This document shows positions 52,623 through 64,000 of a stretch of 64,000 nt of DNA, in pieces (positions within the stretch are counted from its first letter, which is position 1; each line of letters starts with the position of its first letter). The position numbers and the translations under genes are program-made. The notes under the pieces are model-generated. The model was given only the letters and a program-made list of their open reading frames with translations. It did not search any database and had not been told where the DNA came from. Origin of the DNA: Nocardioides sambongensis (lineage in GTDB: Bacteria; Actinomycetota; Actinomycetes; Propionibacteriales; Nocardioidaceae); the NCBI RefSeq assembly GCF_006494815.1, contig NZ_CP041091.1, positions 3,920,501-3,984,500 of the forward strand, written 5' to 3'.

Positions 52623-53312
52623 GTGGCCCGTGCAGCGCTCGACAAGCAGCCCGCCGACGTCCGTCGAATGTTCGACACCGTCGCGCGGCGCTACGACCTG
52701 ACCAACGACGTGCTGTCCTTCGGGCAGGACCGGCGCTGGCGGCGCGAGGTGCTCGACGCGGTCGACCCGTCGTACGGCGAGCGGGTCCTCGACCTCGCGG
52801 CCGGCACCGGCACTTCCAGCCAGCCGTTCGTCGACGCGGGGGCACAGGTCGTGCCCTGCGACTTCTCGATCGGCATGTTGAAGGTCGGCAAGGAGCAGTT
52901 CCCGGCGCTGCCGTTCACCGCGGGTGACGGCACCAAGCTGCCGTTCCGGGACGGCTCCTTCGACGCGGTCACCATCTCGTTCGGGCTGCGCAACATCGTC
53001 GACCCGGTGGCCGGCCTGGCCGAGATGCGCCGGGTCACCCGGCCCGGCGGCCGCATCGTGGTGTGCGAGTTCAGCCACCCGACCTGGTCCCCCTGGCGCA
53101 CGGTCTACCTGGAGTACCTGATGAAGGCGCTCCCGGCGATCGCGACCACCGTCTCCTCCGCCCCGGACGCCTACGTCTACCTGGCCGAGTCGATCCGTGC
53201 CTGGCCCGACCAGGCGGGCCTGGCCGCGATGCTCGCCGAGGCGGGCTGGGCCTCGCCGGAGTGGCGCAACCTCTCCGGCGGGATCGTCGCCCTGCACCGC
53301 GCCACCGCCTGA
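52623..53312 (+). CDS. menG: Demethylmenaquinone methyltransferase
   Basis: Last step of menaquinone synthesis (UbiE/COQ5 family), about 229 residues. The family start [20 protein letters not shown], the AdoMet motif [19 protein letters not shown], and the UbiE signatures [20 protein letters not shown] and CEFSHPTW are all present. GTG 52623 gives [16 protein letters not shown]. It stands apart from menE-menC-menD and directly precedes the nuo operon region. Confidence 0.95.
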   Translation: MARAALDKQPADVRRMFDTVARRYDLTNDVLSFGQDRRWRREVLDAVDPSYGERVLDLAAGTGTSSQPFVDAGAQVVPCDFSIGMLKVGKEQFPALPFTAGDGTKLPFRDGSFDAVTISFGLRNIVDPVAGLAEMRRVTRPGGRIVVCEFSHPTWSPWRTVYLEYLMKALPAIATTVSSAPDAYVYLAESIRAWPDQAGLAAMLAEAGWASPEWRNLSGGIVALHRATA

Positions 53313-53632
53313 CTGCACCGCCCGCTCCTCCGCTGGCTCGCCGCGGCGGCCACTGCCGCCACCGACCCCCGGCTGCGCGCGCCCGTGTAGCCCGCCGACC
53401 GTCCGGCGACAGCGACCGCTGTCACCGACACCCCTGATTTTCGTCACGCACGCGTGCCCTAAATCCGCAGGTCAGGCCACATTTCGTTAACCCGACCCCC
53501 TGTCGGGCCGTGGTTCGGGAGTGGCAGTATGTGTTCCACGCCACTAGTGATTCTGTTCACAAGATCACGATGTGGGCCTGCCATGACCCGCGCAGGACGG
53601 CTCGACCGGACCGCGCGGAGGAGGGAAGGACG
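53313..53632 (+). promoter_or_regulatory. 320-bp region between menG and nuoA
   Basis: A gene-free stretch. It holds a weak hairpin (GACAGC-GACC-GCTGTC, 53408-53423), a CCCGAC / GTCGGG inverted repeat (53491-53507) and the Rex-like site at 53545-53562. It is less GC-rich from about 53430 to 53570, as expected for a promoter. The leader before nuoA ends with GGAGGAGGGAAGG. Confidence 0.6.
53545..53562 (+). promoter_or_regulatory. Putative Rex operator upstream of nuoA
   Basis: TAGTGAT-TCTG-TTCACAA: the right half equals the Rex half-site and the left half matches 5 of 7 positions of TTGTGAA. It is 71 to 88 bases before the nuoA ATG. Rex controls nuo in Streptomyces, and rex itself is encoded 29 kb upstream. 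Confidence 0.68.
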
Positions 53633-53989
53633 ATGGAGCTCTACACGCCGGTGCTGGCGCTCGCCGCCCTCGCCGCGCTGTTCGCGGTCGGGTCGATCGT
53701 GATGAGCGCGTTCGTCGGGCCGCGGCGCTACAACCGGGCCAAGGTCGACTCCTACGAGTGCGGCATCGAGCCGACGCCGCAGGCGCTCTCCGGCCGCTTC
53801 CCGGTCAAGTACTTCATCACCGCGATGCTCTTCATCGTCTTCGACATCGAGATCATCTTCCTCTACCCCTGGGCCGTCCATTTCGACGCGATGGCCTGGT
53901 TCGGGCTGATCGAGATGGTCGTCTTCATCGCCACCGTGTTCGTCGCCTACGCCTACGTCTGGCGTCGCGGCGGGCTCGACTGGGACTGA
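53633..53989 (+). CDS. nuoA: NADH-quinone oxidoreductase subunit A
   Basis: 118 residues, three membrane helices. The family blocks [20 protein letters not shown] and [20 protein letters not shown] then LYPWAV are complete. ATG 53633 follows GGAGGAGGGAAGGACG. It is the first gene of the complex I operon. Confidence 0.96.
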   Translation: MELYTPVLALAALAALFAVGSIVMSAFVGPRRYNRAKVDSYECGIEPTPQALSGRFPVKYFITAMLFIVFDIEIIFLYPWAVHFDAMAWFGLIEMVVFIATVFVAYAYVWRRGGLDWD

Positions 53990-54002
53990 GAGGGATCTAG
54001 CC

Positions 54003-54552
<550 letters not shown>

Positions 54553-54556
<4 letters not shown>

Positions 54557-55286
54557 GCGACGAGAAGGACCCCACCCCGCAGGGTGCCGAGGACACCGAC
54601 AAGGCGCCGGACCAGGCCGCCGTCGAGCAGTCGCCGGAGAACGTGCCGGCACCTCCCGGCGAGCACGCGATCGGTGAGCGGCACGGGATGTTCGGCACCC
54701 GCGGCTCCGGCGACACCAGCGGTTACGGCGGACTGGTCAGCCGGGTGGTCCTGCCCGGCGCCGCCCAGCGACCGTTCGGTGGCTGGTTCGACACGGTCGC
54801 CGACAAGCTCGACGACCTGATCGAGCAGGTGGTGATCCACCGCGGCGAGATCACCTTCCACGTCGCGCGCGAGAACATCGAGGCGGTGTGCCGGCTGCTG
54901 CGCGACGACCCGTCGCTGCGGTTCGAGTTCCTCAGCGGGGTCAGCGGGGTGCACTACCCGGACGACACCGGCCGCGAGCTGCACGCCGTCTACCACCTCG
55001 GCTCGATGACCTACAACCGGCGGATCCGGGTCGAGGTCGCCGTACCCGATGCGGACCCGCACCTGCCGTCGGTGGTCGGCATCTACCCCGCCGCCGACTG
55101 GCACGAGCGCGAGACCTACGACATGTTCGGCCTGATCTTCGACGGGCACCCGGCGCTGACCCGGATCCTGATGCCCGACGACTGGCCCGGACACCCGCAG
55201 CGCAAGGACTACCCGCTCGGCGGGATCCCCGTGGAGTACAAGGGCGGCACGGTGCCGCCGCCGGACCAGCGGAGGAGCTACAACTG

Positions 55287-55287
<1 letters not shown>
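54553..55287 (+). CDS. nuoC: NADH-quinone oxidoreductase subunit C
   Basis: 244 residues. The conserved 30-kDa signature [20 protein letters not shown] and [13 protein letters not shown] are present. The first about 55 residues form an acidic Pro-rich extension before the fold starts near [19 protein letters not shown] 54553 overlaps the nuoB stop, and the 3' end overlaps nuoD. Confidence 0.95.
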
Positions 55288-56643
<1,356 letters not shown>

Positions 56644-56647
<4 letters not shown>

Positions 56648-57453
56648 GCCTGGACGACCGGACGCTCGGCGAGCTGCGCGAGATCGCCGGCCGCTACCCC
56701 GAGGCCCGCTCGGGGCTGCTGCCGATGCTGCACCTGGTGCAGGCGGTGCAGGGCCGGGTCACGCCGGAGGGGATCGAGGCGTGCGCCGAGATCCTCGACA
56801 TCAGCCCTGCCGAGGTGAGCGGGGTGGCCACGTTCTACACGATGTACAAGCGCCACGAGGTCGGCGACTACCACGTCGGCGTCTGCACCAACACGCTCTG
56901 CGCGGTGATGGGTGGCGACGCGATCCGGGCCCGCCTCGAGGAGCACCTGGAGATCGGGAACGACGAGGTCGCCGAAAAGCGTCAGGGCGACGCACGCACG
57001 GTCAGCCTGGAGCACGTCGAGTGCAACGCCGCCTGCGACTACGCCCCGGTGGTGATGGTCAACTGGGAGTTCATGGACAACCAGACCCCGGAGTCCGCGG
57101 TCCAGATGGTCGAGGCGCTGCGCGCCGGCCACGAGGTCCGTTCCACCCGCGGTCCGCGGCTGTGCACCTGGCGTGAGGCGGAGCGGGTCCTCGCCGGCTT
57201 CCCCGACGGCCTGGTCGACGAGGGCCCGACCGCCGGAGCCGCCAGCCTGGCCGGCCTGGAGATCGCCCGCGAGCGCGGCTGGACCGCGCCCGACCCGGGC
57301 GTGAGCGCCACCGAGGACGACGTCGCGGACGACAAGCAGGAGGCGGTCGCCCGCGCCGACACCGGTCGCGCCGAGGCGGAGACCGTCGAGCAGACCACGG
57401 ACAGTGCCACGTCCGGGGAGAGGGCGAACGAGAAGGGGGACGACCGTGGCTGA
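56644..57453 (+). CDS. nuoE: NADH-quinone oxidoreductase subunit E
   Basis: [2Fe-2S] (N1a) thioredoxin-like subunit. 269 residues, longer than most. Cluster Cys are in [11 protein letters not shown] (C-x4-C) and [12 protein letters not shown] (C-x3-C). The extra about 70 C-terminal residues are acidic, Thr/Ala-rich and probably disordered. ATG 56644 overlaps the nuoD stop; the end overlaps nuoF. Confidence 0.95.
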
Positions 57454-58768
57454 CACCCTGACCCCGGTCCTCACCGACATGTGGGACGTCGAACGCGGGT
57501 GGACGCTGCCGGCGTACGAGTCCAAGGGCGGGTACGACGCGCTCGACAAGGCCTTCGCGATGACCCCGGACGAGGTGATCGCCTGTGTCAAGGACTCCGG
57601 CCTGCGCGGCCGCGGCGGCGCCGGCTTCCCGACCGGCATGAAGTGGTCCTTCATCCCGCAGGACAACCCGAAGCCCAAGTACCTGGTGGTCAACGCCGAC
57701 GAGTCCGAGCCGGGCACCTGCAAGGACATCCCGCTGATGATGGGCAACCCGCACGTGCTCGTCGAGGGAGTCATCGTGAGCTCCTACGCGATCCGCGCCA
57801 ACAAGGCGTTCATCTACGTCCGTGGCGAGGTGCTGCACGTGATCCGCCGGGTGCAGGCCGCGGTCGCCGAGGCGTACGCCGCCGGCCACCTCGGCAAGGA
57901 CATCCACGGCTCGGGCTACGACCTCGACGTGGTGGTCCACGCCGGCGCCGGCGCCTACATCTGCGGGGAGGAGACGGCGCTGCTCGAGGGCCTCGAGGGC
58001 CGCCGGGGCCAGCCACGGCTGCGCCCGCCATTCCCGGCCGTCGCCGGCCTCTACGCCAGCCCGACGGTGATCAACAACGTCGAGTCGATCGCGTCGGTGC
58101 CGGCCATCGTGCGCAACGGCGCGGAGTGGTTCGCCTCGATGGGCACCGAGAAGTCCCAGGGGCACGGGATCTTCTCCCTCTCCGGCCACATCGCCAGGCC
58201 CGGCCAGTACGAGGCGCCGCTCGGGATCACCCTGCGGGAGCTGATCGACCTGGCCGGTGGCATCCGGCAGACCTCCGACGGCGAGCGCCGACTGAAGTTC
58301 TGGACCCCCGGCGGCTCCTCGACCCCGCTGCTGACGCCCGAGCACCTCGACGTGCCGCTCGACTTCGAGGGCGTCGGGGGAGCCGGCTCGATGCTCGGCA
58401 CCCGGGCGCTCCAGATCTTCGACGACACCGTCTGCGTGGTCCGGGCCGTGCTCCGCTGGACGGAGTTCTACAAGCACGAGTCCTGCGGCAAGTGCACGCC
58501 GTGCCGCGAGGGCACCTGGTGGCTGGTCCAGGCGCTGACCCGGCTCGAACGCGGGGAGGGGAGCGAGGAGGACCTCGACCTGCTGCTCGACCAGTGCGAC
58601 AACATCCTCGGCCGGTCGTTCTGCGCGCTGGGCGACGGCGCCACCAGCCCGATCTCGAGCTCGATCAAGTACTTCCGCGAGGAGTACCTGGCCCACCTCT
58701 CCCACGGTGGGTGCCCGTTCGACCCGACTCGCTCCACCGCCTTCGCGGCCCAGGAGGTGACGGCATGA
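57446..58768 (+). CDS. nuoF: NADH-quinone oxidoreductase subunit F
   Basis: NADH- and FMN-binding 51-kDa subunit, about 440 residues. NADH site [23 protein letters not shown] site [20 protein letters not shown]; cluster N3 in [18 protein letters not shown] with the fourth Cys in [16 protein letters not shown] 57446 ([13 protein letters not shown]) overlaps the nuoE 3' end by 8 bases. Confidence 0.96.
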   Translation: MADTLTPVLTDMWDVERGWTLPAYESKGGYDALDKAFAMTPDEVIACVKDSGLRGRGGAGFPTGMKWSFIPQDNPKPKYLVVNADESEPGTCKDIPLMMGNPHVLVEGVIVSSYAIRANKAFIYVRGEVLHVIRRVQAAVAEAYAAGHLGKDIHGSGYDLDVVVHAGAGAYICGEETALLEGLEGRRGQPRLRPPFPAVAGLYASPTVINNVESIASVPAIVRNGAEWFASMGTEKSQGHGIFSLSGHIARPGQYEAPLGITLRELIDLAGGIRQTSDGERRLKFWTPGGSSTPLLTPEHLDVPLDFEGVGGAGSMLGTRALQIFDDTVCVVRAVLRWTEFYKHESCGKCTPCREGTWWLVQALTRLERGEGSEEDLDLLLDQCDNILGRSFCALGDGATSPISSSIKYFREEYLAHLSHGGCPFDPTRSTAFAAQEVTA

Positions 58769-61206
58769 CCACCAGCCCGCAGAAGAGCCCCGACCCGAGC
58801 ACGGAGACCAGTCCGGAGCGCTCCGACCTGGTCAGTGTCACCATCGACGGCATCCAGGTCTCGGTGCCCAAGGACACCCTGGTGATCCGCGCCGCCGAGC
58901 AGATCGGCGTCCAGGTCCCCCGGTTCTGCGACCACCCGCTGCTCGCTCCCGTCGGCGCCTGCCGGCAGTGCCTCGTCGACGTACCCGACGCCGGCAACGG
59001 CCGCGGGTTCCCGAAGCCGCAGGCGTCCTGCACGCTGCCGGTCGCCGAGGGGATGGTGGTCAACACCCAGGCCAGCAGCGCGGTCGCCGACAAGGCGCAG
59101 CAGGGCGTGATGGAGTTCCTGCTGATCAACCACCCGCTGGACTGCCCGGTCTGCGACAAGGGTGGCGAGTGCCCGCTGCAGAACCAGGCGATGTCCAACG
59201 GCCGCGGCGAGTCCCGCTTCTCCGACGCACGCAACCACGGCGTCAAGCGGACCTTCCCGAAGCCGATCAACCTCTCTCCCATGGTGCTGCTGGACCGCGA
59301 GCGCTGCATCGTCTGTCAGCGCTGCACCCGCTTCGCCGACGAGATCGCCGGCGACCCGTTCATCGCACTGGTCGAGCGCGGCGCGGAGCAGCAGATCGGC
59401 ATCGCCGAGGACGCCCCGTTCCTCTCCTACTTCTCCGGCAACGTGATCCAGATCTGCCCGGTGGGCGCGCTGACCTCGGAGTCCTACCGGTTCCGCTCCC
59501 GCCCCTTCGACCTGGTCTCCAGCCCGGGTGTCGGCGAGCACGACGCCTGCGGTGCGGCGATCCGGATCGACCACCGGCGCGGCAAGGTGATGCGTCGCCT
59601 CTCCGGCAACGACCCGGCGGTCAACGAGGAGTGGATCTCGGACAAGGACCGGTTCGCCTTCGCCTACGCCTCGGCCGACGACCGGATCACCTATCCGCAG
59701 GTCCGCGACGAGGACGGGTCGCTGCGCCCGGCGTCGTGGCCCGAGGCCTTCGCCGTCGCCGCCCGCGGCCTCGCCTCCGCCCGGCAGAACGGCGGGGTAG
59801 GAGTGCTCACCGGCGGGCGGCTGACCTGCGAGGACGCCTACGCCTACAGCAAGTTCGCCCGGGTCGCGCTGGGCACCAACGACATCGACTTCCGGGCTCG
59901 TCCGCTCTCCTCCGAGGAGGCCGACTTCCTGGCCGCCCGGGTCGCCCTGACCGGCCCCGACACCGGGGTCTCGTACGACGACCTGGAGTCGGCGTCCACC
60001 GTCGTCCTGGTCGGCCTGGAGCCCGAGGACGAGGCCGGCACGATCTTCCTGCGCCTGCGCAAGTCCGTGCTGGCCGGCGGCACCGCGGTGATCGCGCTGG
60101 CGCCGTACCGGACCCGCGGGCTCACCAAGCTCTCCGGCCGGCTGGTCCCGACCGCGCCCGGTGACGAGCCCGCCGCGCTCGCGGTGCTGGCCGCCGAGCT
60201 CGACGGCGACACGGTGATCCTGGCCGGAGAGCGGCTCGCCACGGTGCCCGGCGCCCTGAGCGCCGTCGCCGCCGCGGCCGACGCCTCCGGAGCCCGGCTC
60301 GCCTGGGTGCCCCGTCGCGCCGGGGACCGCGGAGCGGTGGAGGCCGGCTGCCTGCCCGGCCTGTTGCCCGGAGGACGTCCGGTGGCCGATCCGGCCGCCC
60401 GCGCCGATCTCGCCGCCGCGTGGGGTGTGCCCGGACTGCCCGACGCAGCCGGTCGGGACGCCGACGCGATCCTGGCCTCGCTCATCGGTGGCGGACTGGG
60501 CGGCCTCGTCGTCGCCGGGGTCGACCCCGCCGACACCGCCGACCCGGCCGCCACCCGCGCCGCCCTGGCCGCGGCGCCGTTCGTGGTCGCGTTCGAGCTC
60601 CGCGCCACCGAGGTCACCGACGCCGCCGACGTGGTCTTCCCGGTCGCGCCGACCACCGACAAGGCCGGCACCTTCGTCAACTGGGAGGGACGTCCCCGCC
60701 CGTTCGGTGCCGCGCTGGCCAACCCGGCCTCGCTGCCGGAGCTGCGTGCGCTCGCCGGGATCGCCGAGGAGATCGGTGCCCCCCTCGGGTTCCGCACGGT
60801 GGAGCAGGTGCGCGCCGAGATGACCGACGTCGGACCCTGGGACGGAGCACGGGCGAGCGCGCCTGCGGTCGACGCGCCCACGGCCCCCGGGGCCGCCGCC
60901 GGTGACGAGCTGCGCCTGGCCACCTGGAAGCAGCTGGTCGACAACGGCTCGATGCTGGACGGCGACAAGTACCTCAAGGCGACCGCCCGACCGGCCCACG
61001 CCCTCCTCCCCGCGGCCCTCTACGACGCCCACGGATCGACGATCACCCTCACCGGTGACCGCGGCTCGGTGACCGTCCCCGCCGCGGTCGGCGACGACAT
61101 GGTCGCGGGCACCGTCTGGCTGCCGGCGAACTCGACCGGCGACGGGGTCCTCAGCGACCTCGCCTCGCCGGGCAGCACCGTCCGCATCGAGGGAGGCCAG
61201 GCATGA
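58765..61206 (+). CDS. nuoG: NADH-quinone oxidoreductase subunit G
   Basis: Iron-sulfur-rich subunit of the peripheral arm, 813 residues. N-terminal [2Fe-2S] ferredoxin domain ([20 protein letters not shown]...ASC), His-Cys3 cluster N5 ([20 protein letters not shown]), then [10 protein letters not shown] and [13 protein letters not shown] molybdopterin-oxidoreductase-like domain without catalytic metal follows. The first about 20 residues are disordered ([16 protein letters not shown]). ATG 58765 overlaps nuoF. Confidence 0.96.
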   Translation: MTTSPQKSPDPSTETSPERSDLVSVTIDGIQVSVPKDTLVIRAAEQIGVQVPRFCDHPLLAPVGACRQCLVDVPDAGNGRGFPKPQASCTLPVAEGMVVNTQASSAVADKAQQGVMEFLLINHPLDCPVCDKGGECPLQNQAMSNGRGESRFSDARNHGVKRTFPKPINLSPMVLLDRERCIVCQRCTRFADEIAGDPFIALVERGAEQQIGIAEDAPFLSYFSGNVIQICPVGALTSESYRFRSRPFDLVSSPGVGEHDACGAAIRIDHRRGKVMRRLSGNDPAVNEEWISDKDRFAFAYASADDRITYPQVRDEDGSLRPASWPEAFAVAARGLASARQNGGVGVLTGGRLTCEDAYAYSKFARVALGTNDIDFRARPLSSEEADFLAARVALTGPDTGVSYDDLESASTVVLVGLEPEDEAGTIFLRLRKSVLAGGTAVIALAPYRTRGLTKLSGRLVPTAPGDEPAALAVLAAELDGDTVILAGERLATVPGALSAVAAAADASGARLAWVPRRAGDRGAVEAGCLPGLLPGGRPVADPAARADLAAAWGVPGLPDAAGRDADAILASLIGGGLGGLVVAGVDPADTADPAATRAALAAAPFVVAFELRATEVTDAADVVFPVAPTTDKAGTFVNWEGRPRPFGAALANPASLPELRALAGIAEEIGAPLGFRTVEQVRAEMTDVGPWDGARASAPAVDAPTAPGAAAGDELRLATWKQLVDNGSMLDGDKYLKATARPAHALLPAALYDAHGSTITLTGDRGSVTVPAAVGDDMVAGTVWLPANSTGDGVLSDLASPGSTVRIEGGQA

Positions 61207-62528
61207 CCGGGCAGATCGTCGACTCCGTCTCGTCGGGGGCGGTGCTGGCCGCCAGCCCGCTGGACGCGTTCGGCCAGGACCCCTGGTGGGTGATCGTCGT
61301 CAAGACCCTGCTGGTCTTCGTCGTGCTGGTGCTGCTGACGCTCTTCAACATCTGGTGGGAGCGCCGCGTCGTCGCCCGGATGCAGCACCGGATCGGCCCG
61401 AACGTGAACGGTCCCTTCGGGCTGCTCCAGTCGCTGGCCGACGGGGTCAAGCTGGCCTTCAAGGAGGACCTGATCCCCAAGGCCGCCGACAAGGCGGTGT
61501 TCGTCCTCGCGCCGGTGATCGCCACCGTCCCCGCCTTCGTCACGTTCAGCGTCATCCCGTTCGGTCCCGAGGTGAACTTCTTCGGCGTGACCACGCCGCT
61601 GCAGCTGACCGACATGCCGGTGGCGGTGCTGTTCGTGATGGCGATCGCGTCGATCGGCATCTACGGGATCGTGCTCGGCGGATGGTCCAGCGGGTCGACG
61701 TACTCCCTGCTGGGCGGGCTGCGCTCGAGCGCGCAGATGATCTCCTACGAGGTCGCGATGGGCCTCGCCCTGGTGTCGGTCTTCATGTACGCGGGCTCGA
61801 TGTCCACCAGCGAGATCGTCGCCGCCCAGGACGACCTGTGGTTCGGGCTGATCCTGCTGCCCTCGTTCGTGATCTACACGATCGCGATGGTGGGGGAGAC
61901 CAACCGGGCGCCGTTCGACCTCCCGGAGGCCGAGGGCGAGCTGGTCGGCGGCTTCCACACCGAGTACTCCAGCCTGAAGTTCGCGCTGTTCTTCCTCGCC
62001 GAGTACATCAACATGGCGACCGTCTCCGCGCTGGCCACCACGCTGTTCCTCGGCGGCTGGCACGCCCCGTTCTGGATCGACGAGGTCTGGGCGGGTGCCA
62101 ACGAGGGCTACTGGCCGGTGCTGTGGTTCTTCGGCAAGGTCTTCTTCTTCATCTTCATCTTCATCTGGCTGCGCGGCACGCTGCCGCGGCTGCGCTACGA
62201 CCAGTTCATGGCGTTCGGCTGGAAGCGGCTGATCCCGATCTCGCTGGTGTGGATCATCGCGGTCGCCACGATGCGGGTGGCCCGCGACGACCTCACCTTC
62301 GACACCCGCACCATCCTGATCGTCGCCGGCGTCCTGCTGGCGCTCTTCCTGCTGCTCTTCCTCATCCCGGACAAGCAGGTCGCCGACGAGCCGGAGGAGC
62401 CCGGTCCCCGTGCCGGCGGCTTCCCGGTGCCCCCGATCCCGGCGGGTGGCGCCGTACGCGGTGCGGCCGCTCCGCTGGTCTTCCCCTCCGACCCCGATGT
62501 GACCGTCTCCGAGGTGCGTCATGGCTGA
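61203..62528 (+). CDS. nuoH: NADH-quinone oxidoreductase subunit H
   Basis: Membrane subunit at the quinone entry, 441 residues and about eight to nine helices. [55 protein letters not shown] and [20 protein letters not shown] are diagnostic. A hydrophilic C-terminal tail after [16 protein letters not shown] is an actinobacterial extension. It overlaps nuoI by 8 bases. Confidence 0.96.
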   Translation: MTGQIVDSVSSGAVLAASPLDAFGQDPWWVIVVKTLLVFVVLVLLTLFNIWWERRVVARMQHRIGPNVNGPFGLLQSLADGVKLAFKEDLIPKAADKAVFVLAPVIATVPAFVTFSVIPFGPEVNFFGVTTPLQLTDMPVAVLFVMAIASIGIYGIVLGGWSSGSTYSLLGGLRSSAQMISYEVAMGLALVSVFMYAGSMSTSEIVAAQDDLWFGLILLPSFVIYTIAMVGETNRAPFDLPEAEGELVGGFHTEYSSLKFALFFLAEYINMATVSALATTLFLGGWHAPFWIDEVWAGANEGYWPVLWFFGKVFFFIFIFIWLRGTLPRLRYDQFMAFGWKRLIPISLVWIIAVATMRVARDDLTFDTRTILIVAGVLLALFLLLFLIPDKQVADEPEEPGPRAGGFPVPPIPAGGAVRGAAAPLVFPSDPDVTVSEVRHG

Positions 62529-63162
62529 GCCCGAGAAGTCCCCCTCGCTCAAGGAGCAGTTCTGGGACCCCGTCGCGGGGTTCGGAGTGACCTTCCGGAC
62601 GATGTTCCGCAAGGTCGTCACCGAGCAGTACCCGAAGGAGAAGCTGCCCACCGCGCCGCGGTTCCACGGGCGGCACCAGCTCAACCGCTGGCCCGACGGC
62701 CTGGAGAAGTGCGTCGGCTGCGAGCTGTGCGCCTGGGCCTGCCCCGCGGACGCGATCTACGTCGAGGGCGCCTCCAACAGCGACTCTCCCGATGCCGACG
62801 GCAACTCCCAGCGGTTCAGCCCCGGCGAGCGCTACGGCCGCGTCTACCAGATCAACTACCTGCGCTGCATCCTGTGCGGCCTGTGCATCGAGGCGTGCCC
62901 GACCCGCGCGCTGACGATGACCAACGAGTACGAGCTGGCCGACGACAACCGGGCCGACCTGATCTACGAGAAGTCCGACCTGCTGGCCCCGCTGCTGCCC
63001 GGCATGGAGCAGCCGCCCCACGCGATGCGGCTGGGCGAGGACGAGGGCGACTACTACCGCGGCCAGTACAGCGCGCCTCCGCCGGCGACCGACCCGGCCA
63101 CCACCGGTGGTGAGGCCGAGGCGCAGGAAGCCTGGACCAGCGCCAGCCAGAAGGAGGCGTGA
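62521..63162 (+). CDS. nuoI: NADH-quinone oxidoreductase subunit I
   Basis: Two [4Fe-4S] clusters (N6a, N6b), 213 residues. Ligands follow C-x2-C-x2-C-x3-C twice: [20 protein letters not shown] and [20 protein letters not shown]. The C-terminus is Pro/Ala/Thr-rich. The TGATG junction couples it to nuoJ. Confidence 0.96.
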   Translation: MAEPEKSPSLKEQFWDPVAGFGVTFRTMFRKVVTEQYPKEKLPTAPRFHGRHQLNRWPDGLEKCVGCELCAWACPADAIYVEGASNSDSPDADGNSQRFSPGERYGRVYQINYLRCILCGLCIEACPTRALTMTNEYELADDNRADLIYEKSDLLAPLLPGMEQPPHAMRLGEDEGDYYRGQYSAPPPATDPATTGGEAEAQEAWTSASQKEA

Positions 63163-64000
63163 TGGCGACGTTCTGGGTGCTGGCGCCGATCATGGTGATC
63201 GCCGCGCTCGGCCTGCTCTTCGTCCGCAAGGCGGTGCACGCCGCGCTGCTGCTGGCCGTGGTGATGATCAGCCTCGCCGTGCTCTACGCGGTGCTCGAGG
63301 CGCCCTTCCTGTTCGCGGTGCAGATCATCGTCTACACCGGCGCGATCCTGATGCTGTTCCTCTTCGTGCTGATGCTCGTCGGCGTGGACGCGTCGGACTC
63401 GGTGGTGGAGACGATCCCCGGCCAGCGGGTGATGGCGTGGGTGGTCGGTCTGGTGTTCGTCGTGACCATGGTGCTGGGACTGGGCCAGCTCACTCTCGGC
63501 GCGGCGGTGGGCCTCGACGAGGCGAACGCCGACGGCAACGTCCAGGGCCTCGCCAACATCCTCTTCTCCCGCTACATCTTCGCGTTCGAGGTGACCAGCG
63601 CGCTGCTGATCACCGCGGCGGTCGGGGCGATGGTGCTGGCCCACCGCGAGCGGCTCCGGCCCAAGACCACCCAGGCGGACCTTGCCGCGCAGCGCGTCCG
63701 CGACTTCACCTCCAGCGGCAAGCCGCTCGGGCCGCTGCCGTCCCCGGGCGTCTACGCGCGCCACAACGCCGTCGACACCCCGGCGCTGCTGCCCGACGGG
63801 ACTCCGGCCGGTGCCTCGGTCTCCCGGGTGCTGGCCGCCCGCGGCAGCATGCGCACCGCGGACCCGGACCAGGTCGAGGCGATGGCCGAGCACCTCGGCG
63901 ACCCGACCACCACCCCGGAGACCGCCGGCCGTGCGGGTGCGACCGCGCAGAGCGAGGAGGACGTCCCCGCGCCGCCGGAGTCCGGTGACCCCGAGCAGGG
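63162..64000 (+). CDS. nuoJ: NADH-quinone oxidoreductase subunit J (3' end outside window)
   Basis: Membrane subunit of the proton-pumping arm. The frame from ATG 63162 stays open to the window end (at least 279 codons). Five hydrophobic segments are visible, among them APIMVIAALGLLFVRKAVHA, PFLFAVQIIVYTGAILMLFL, LVFVVTMVLGLGQL and ALLITAAVGAMVLAHRERLR. A long hydrophilic tail of over 80 residues follows, typical of actinobacterial NuoJ. nuoK to nuoN are expected next. Confidence 0.95.
   Translation, partial: MATFWVLAPIMVIAALGLLFVRKAVHAALLLAVVMISLAVLYAVLEAPFLFAVQIIVYTGAILMLFLFVLMLVGVDASDSVVETIPGQRVMAWVVGLVFVVTMVLGLGQLTLGAAVGLDEANADGNVQGLANILFSRYIFAFEVTSALLITAAVGAMVLAHRERLRPKTTQADLAAQRVRDFTSSGKPLGPLPSPGVYARHNAVDTPALLPDGTPAGASVSRVLAARGSMRTADPDQVEAMAEHLGDPTTTPETAGRAGATAQSEEDVPAPPESGDPEQ

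Noticed and set aside
63107..63988. Alternative frame over nuoJ rich in Arg and Gly
   Set aside because: The true nuoJ frame from 63162 has membrane helices, an overlap with nuoI and the expected family sequence; it merely runs off the window.

Overview
The window is high-GC actinobacterial chromosome, most like Nocardioides or another Nocardioidaceae. The pointers are strong G/C bias at third codon positions, a BldN-type ECF sigma factor, a 33-residue ribosomal protein bS22, menaquinone rather than ubiquinone genes, a Rex-hemACDB cluster, and many genes that appear to be transcribed without a leader. The genus is inferred from gene content and order; no search was run. No tRNA, rRNA, CRISPR array, prophage or complete insertion sequence was seen.

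Layout. (1) 1-8.1 kb: the 3' end of clpC with a clear terminator, a secreted histidine phosphatase, mutY, an unknown membrane-anchored protein, disA and radA, and a LacI regulator. clpC, mutY, disA and radA are also near neighbours in Mycobacterium tuberculosis. (2) 8.1-24.3 kb: a methyltransferase, a glyoxalase-like protein, an Rv0495c-like protein, ppx, a sugar-isomerase-like protein, a TetR/ABC exporter unit, proC, a HAD phosphatase, an excisionase-type HTH protein, bS22, an SDR epimerase, an acyltransferase, a BldN-like sigma factor with a DUF5667 membrane protein, a SerB-like phosphatase, an acyl-CoA ligase and a glutaredoxin. (3) 24.4-38.4 kb: rex-hemA-hemC-hemD-hemB, a lytic transglycosylase on the opposite strand, hemL, a phosphatase, and the resA-ccdA-resB-ccsB cytochrome c maturation operon. 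(4) 38.6-53.3 kb: menA, menE-menC-menD, a Na+/H+ antiporter carrying a ubiquitin-type zinc finger, an MBL-fold hydrolase, an L,D-transpeptidase, a lamin-tail surface protein, an HNH/DUF222 gene with an SOS box, and menG. (5) 53.6 kb to the end: nuoA to nuoJ of complex I, with nuoJ cut by the window edge.

How the parts work together. About 30 kb encodes the pieces of an aerobic respiratory chain: heme synthesis, cytochrome c assembly, menaquinone synthesis and NADH dehydrogenase. The redox sensor Rex is encoded at the head of the heme operon. Rex-operator-like palindromes lie in front of both rex-hem and nuoA, so one NADH/NAD+ sensor may set supply of heme and of complex I. Much of the gene order from the Rv0495c-like gene to menG matches M. 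tuberculosis Rv0495c-Rv0558 as I recall it.

Data quality. Ten genes, several of them housekeeping genes (disA, radA, hemD, nuoB, nuoD), are split by a single missing base, almost always in a run of C or G. This looks like systematic homopolymer under-calling, so these genes are annotated as whole with the break noted.

The least explained material is between genes: a 22-bp tandem repeat array after ccsB, a compound palindrome between hemD and hemB, a 71-bp hairpin insertion between ccdA and resB, and a mirror-image pair of leaderless promoters at 38.9 kb. I see no convincing complete new defence or metabolic system.
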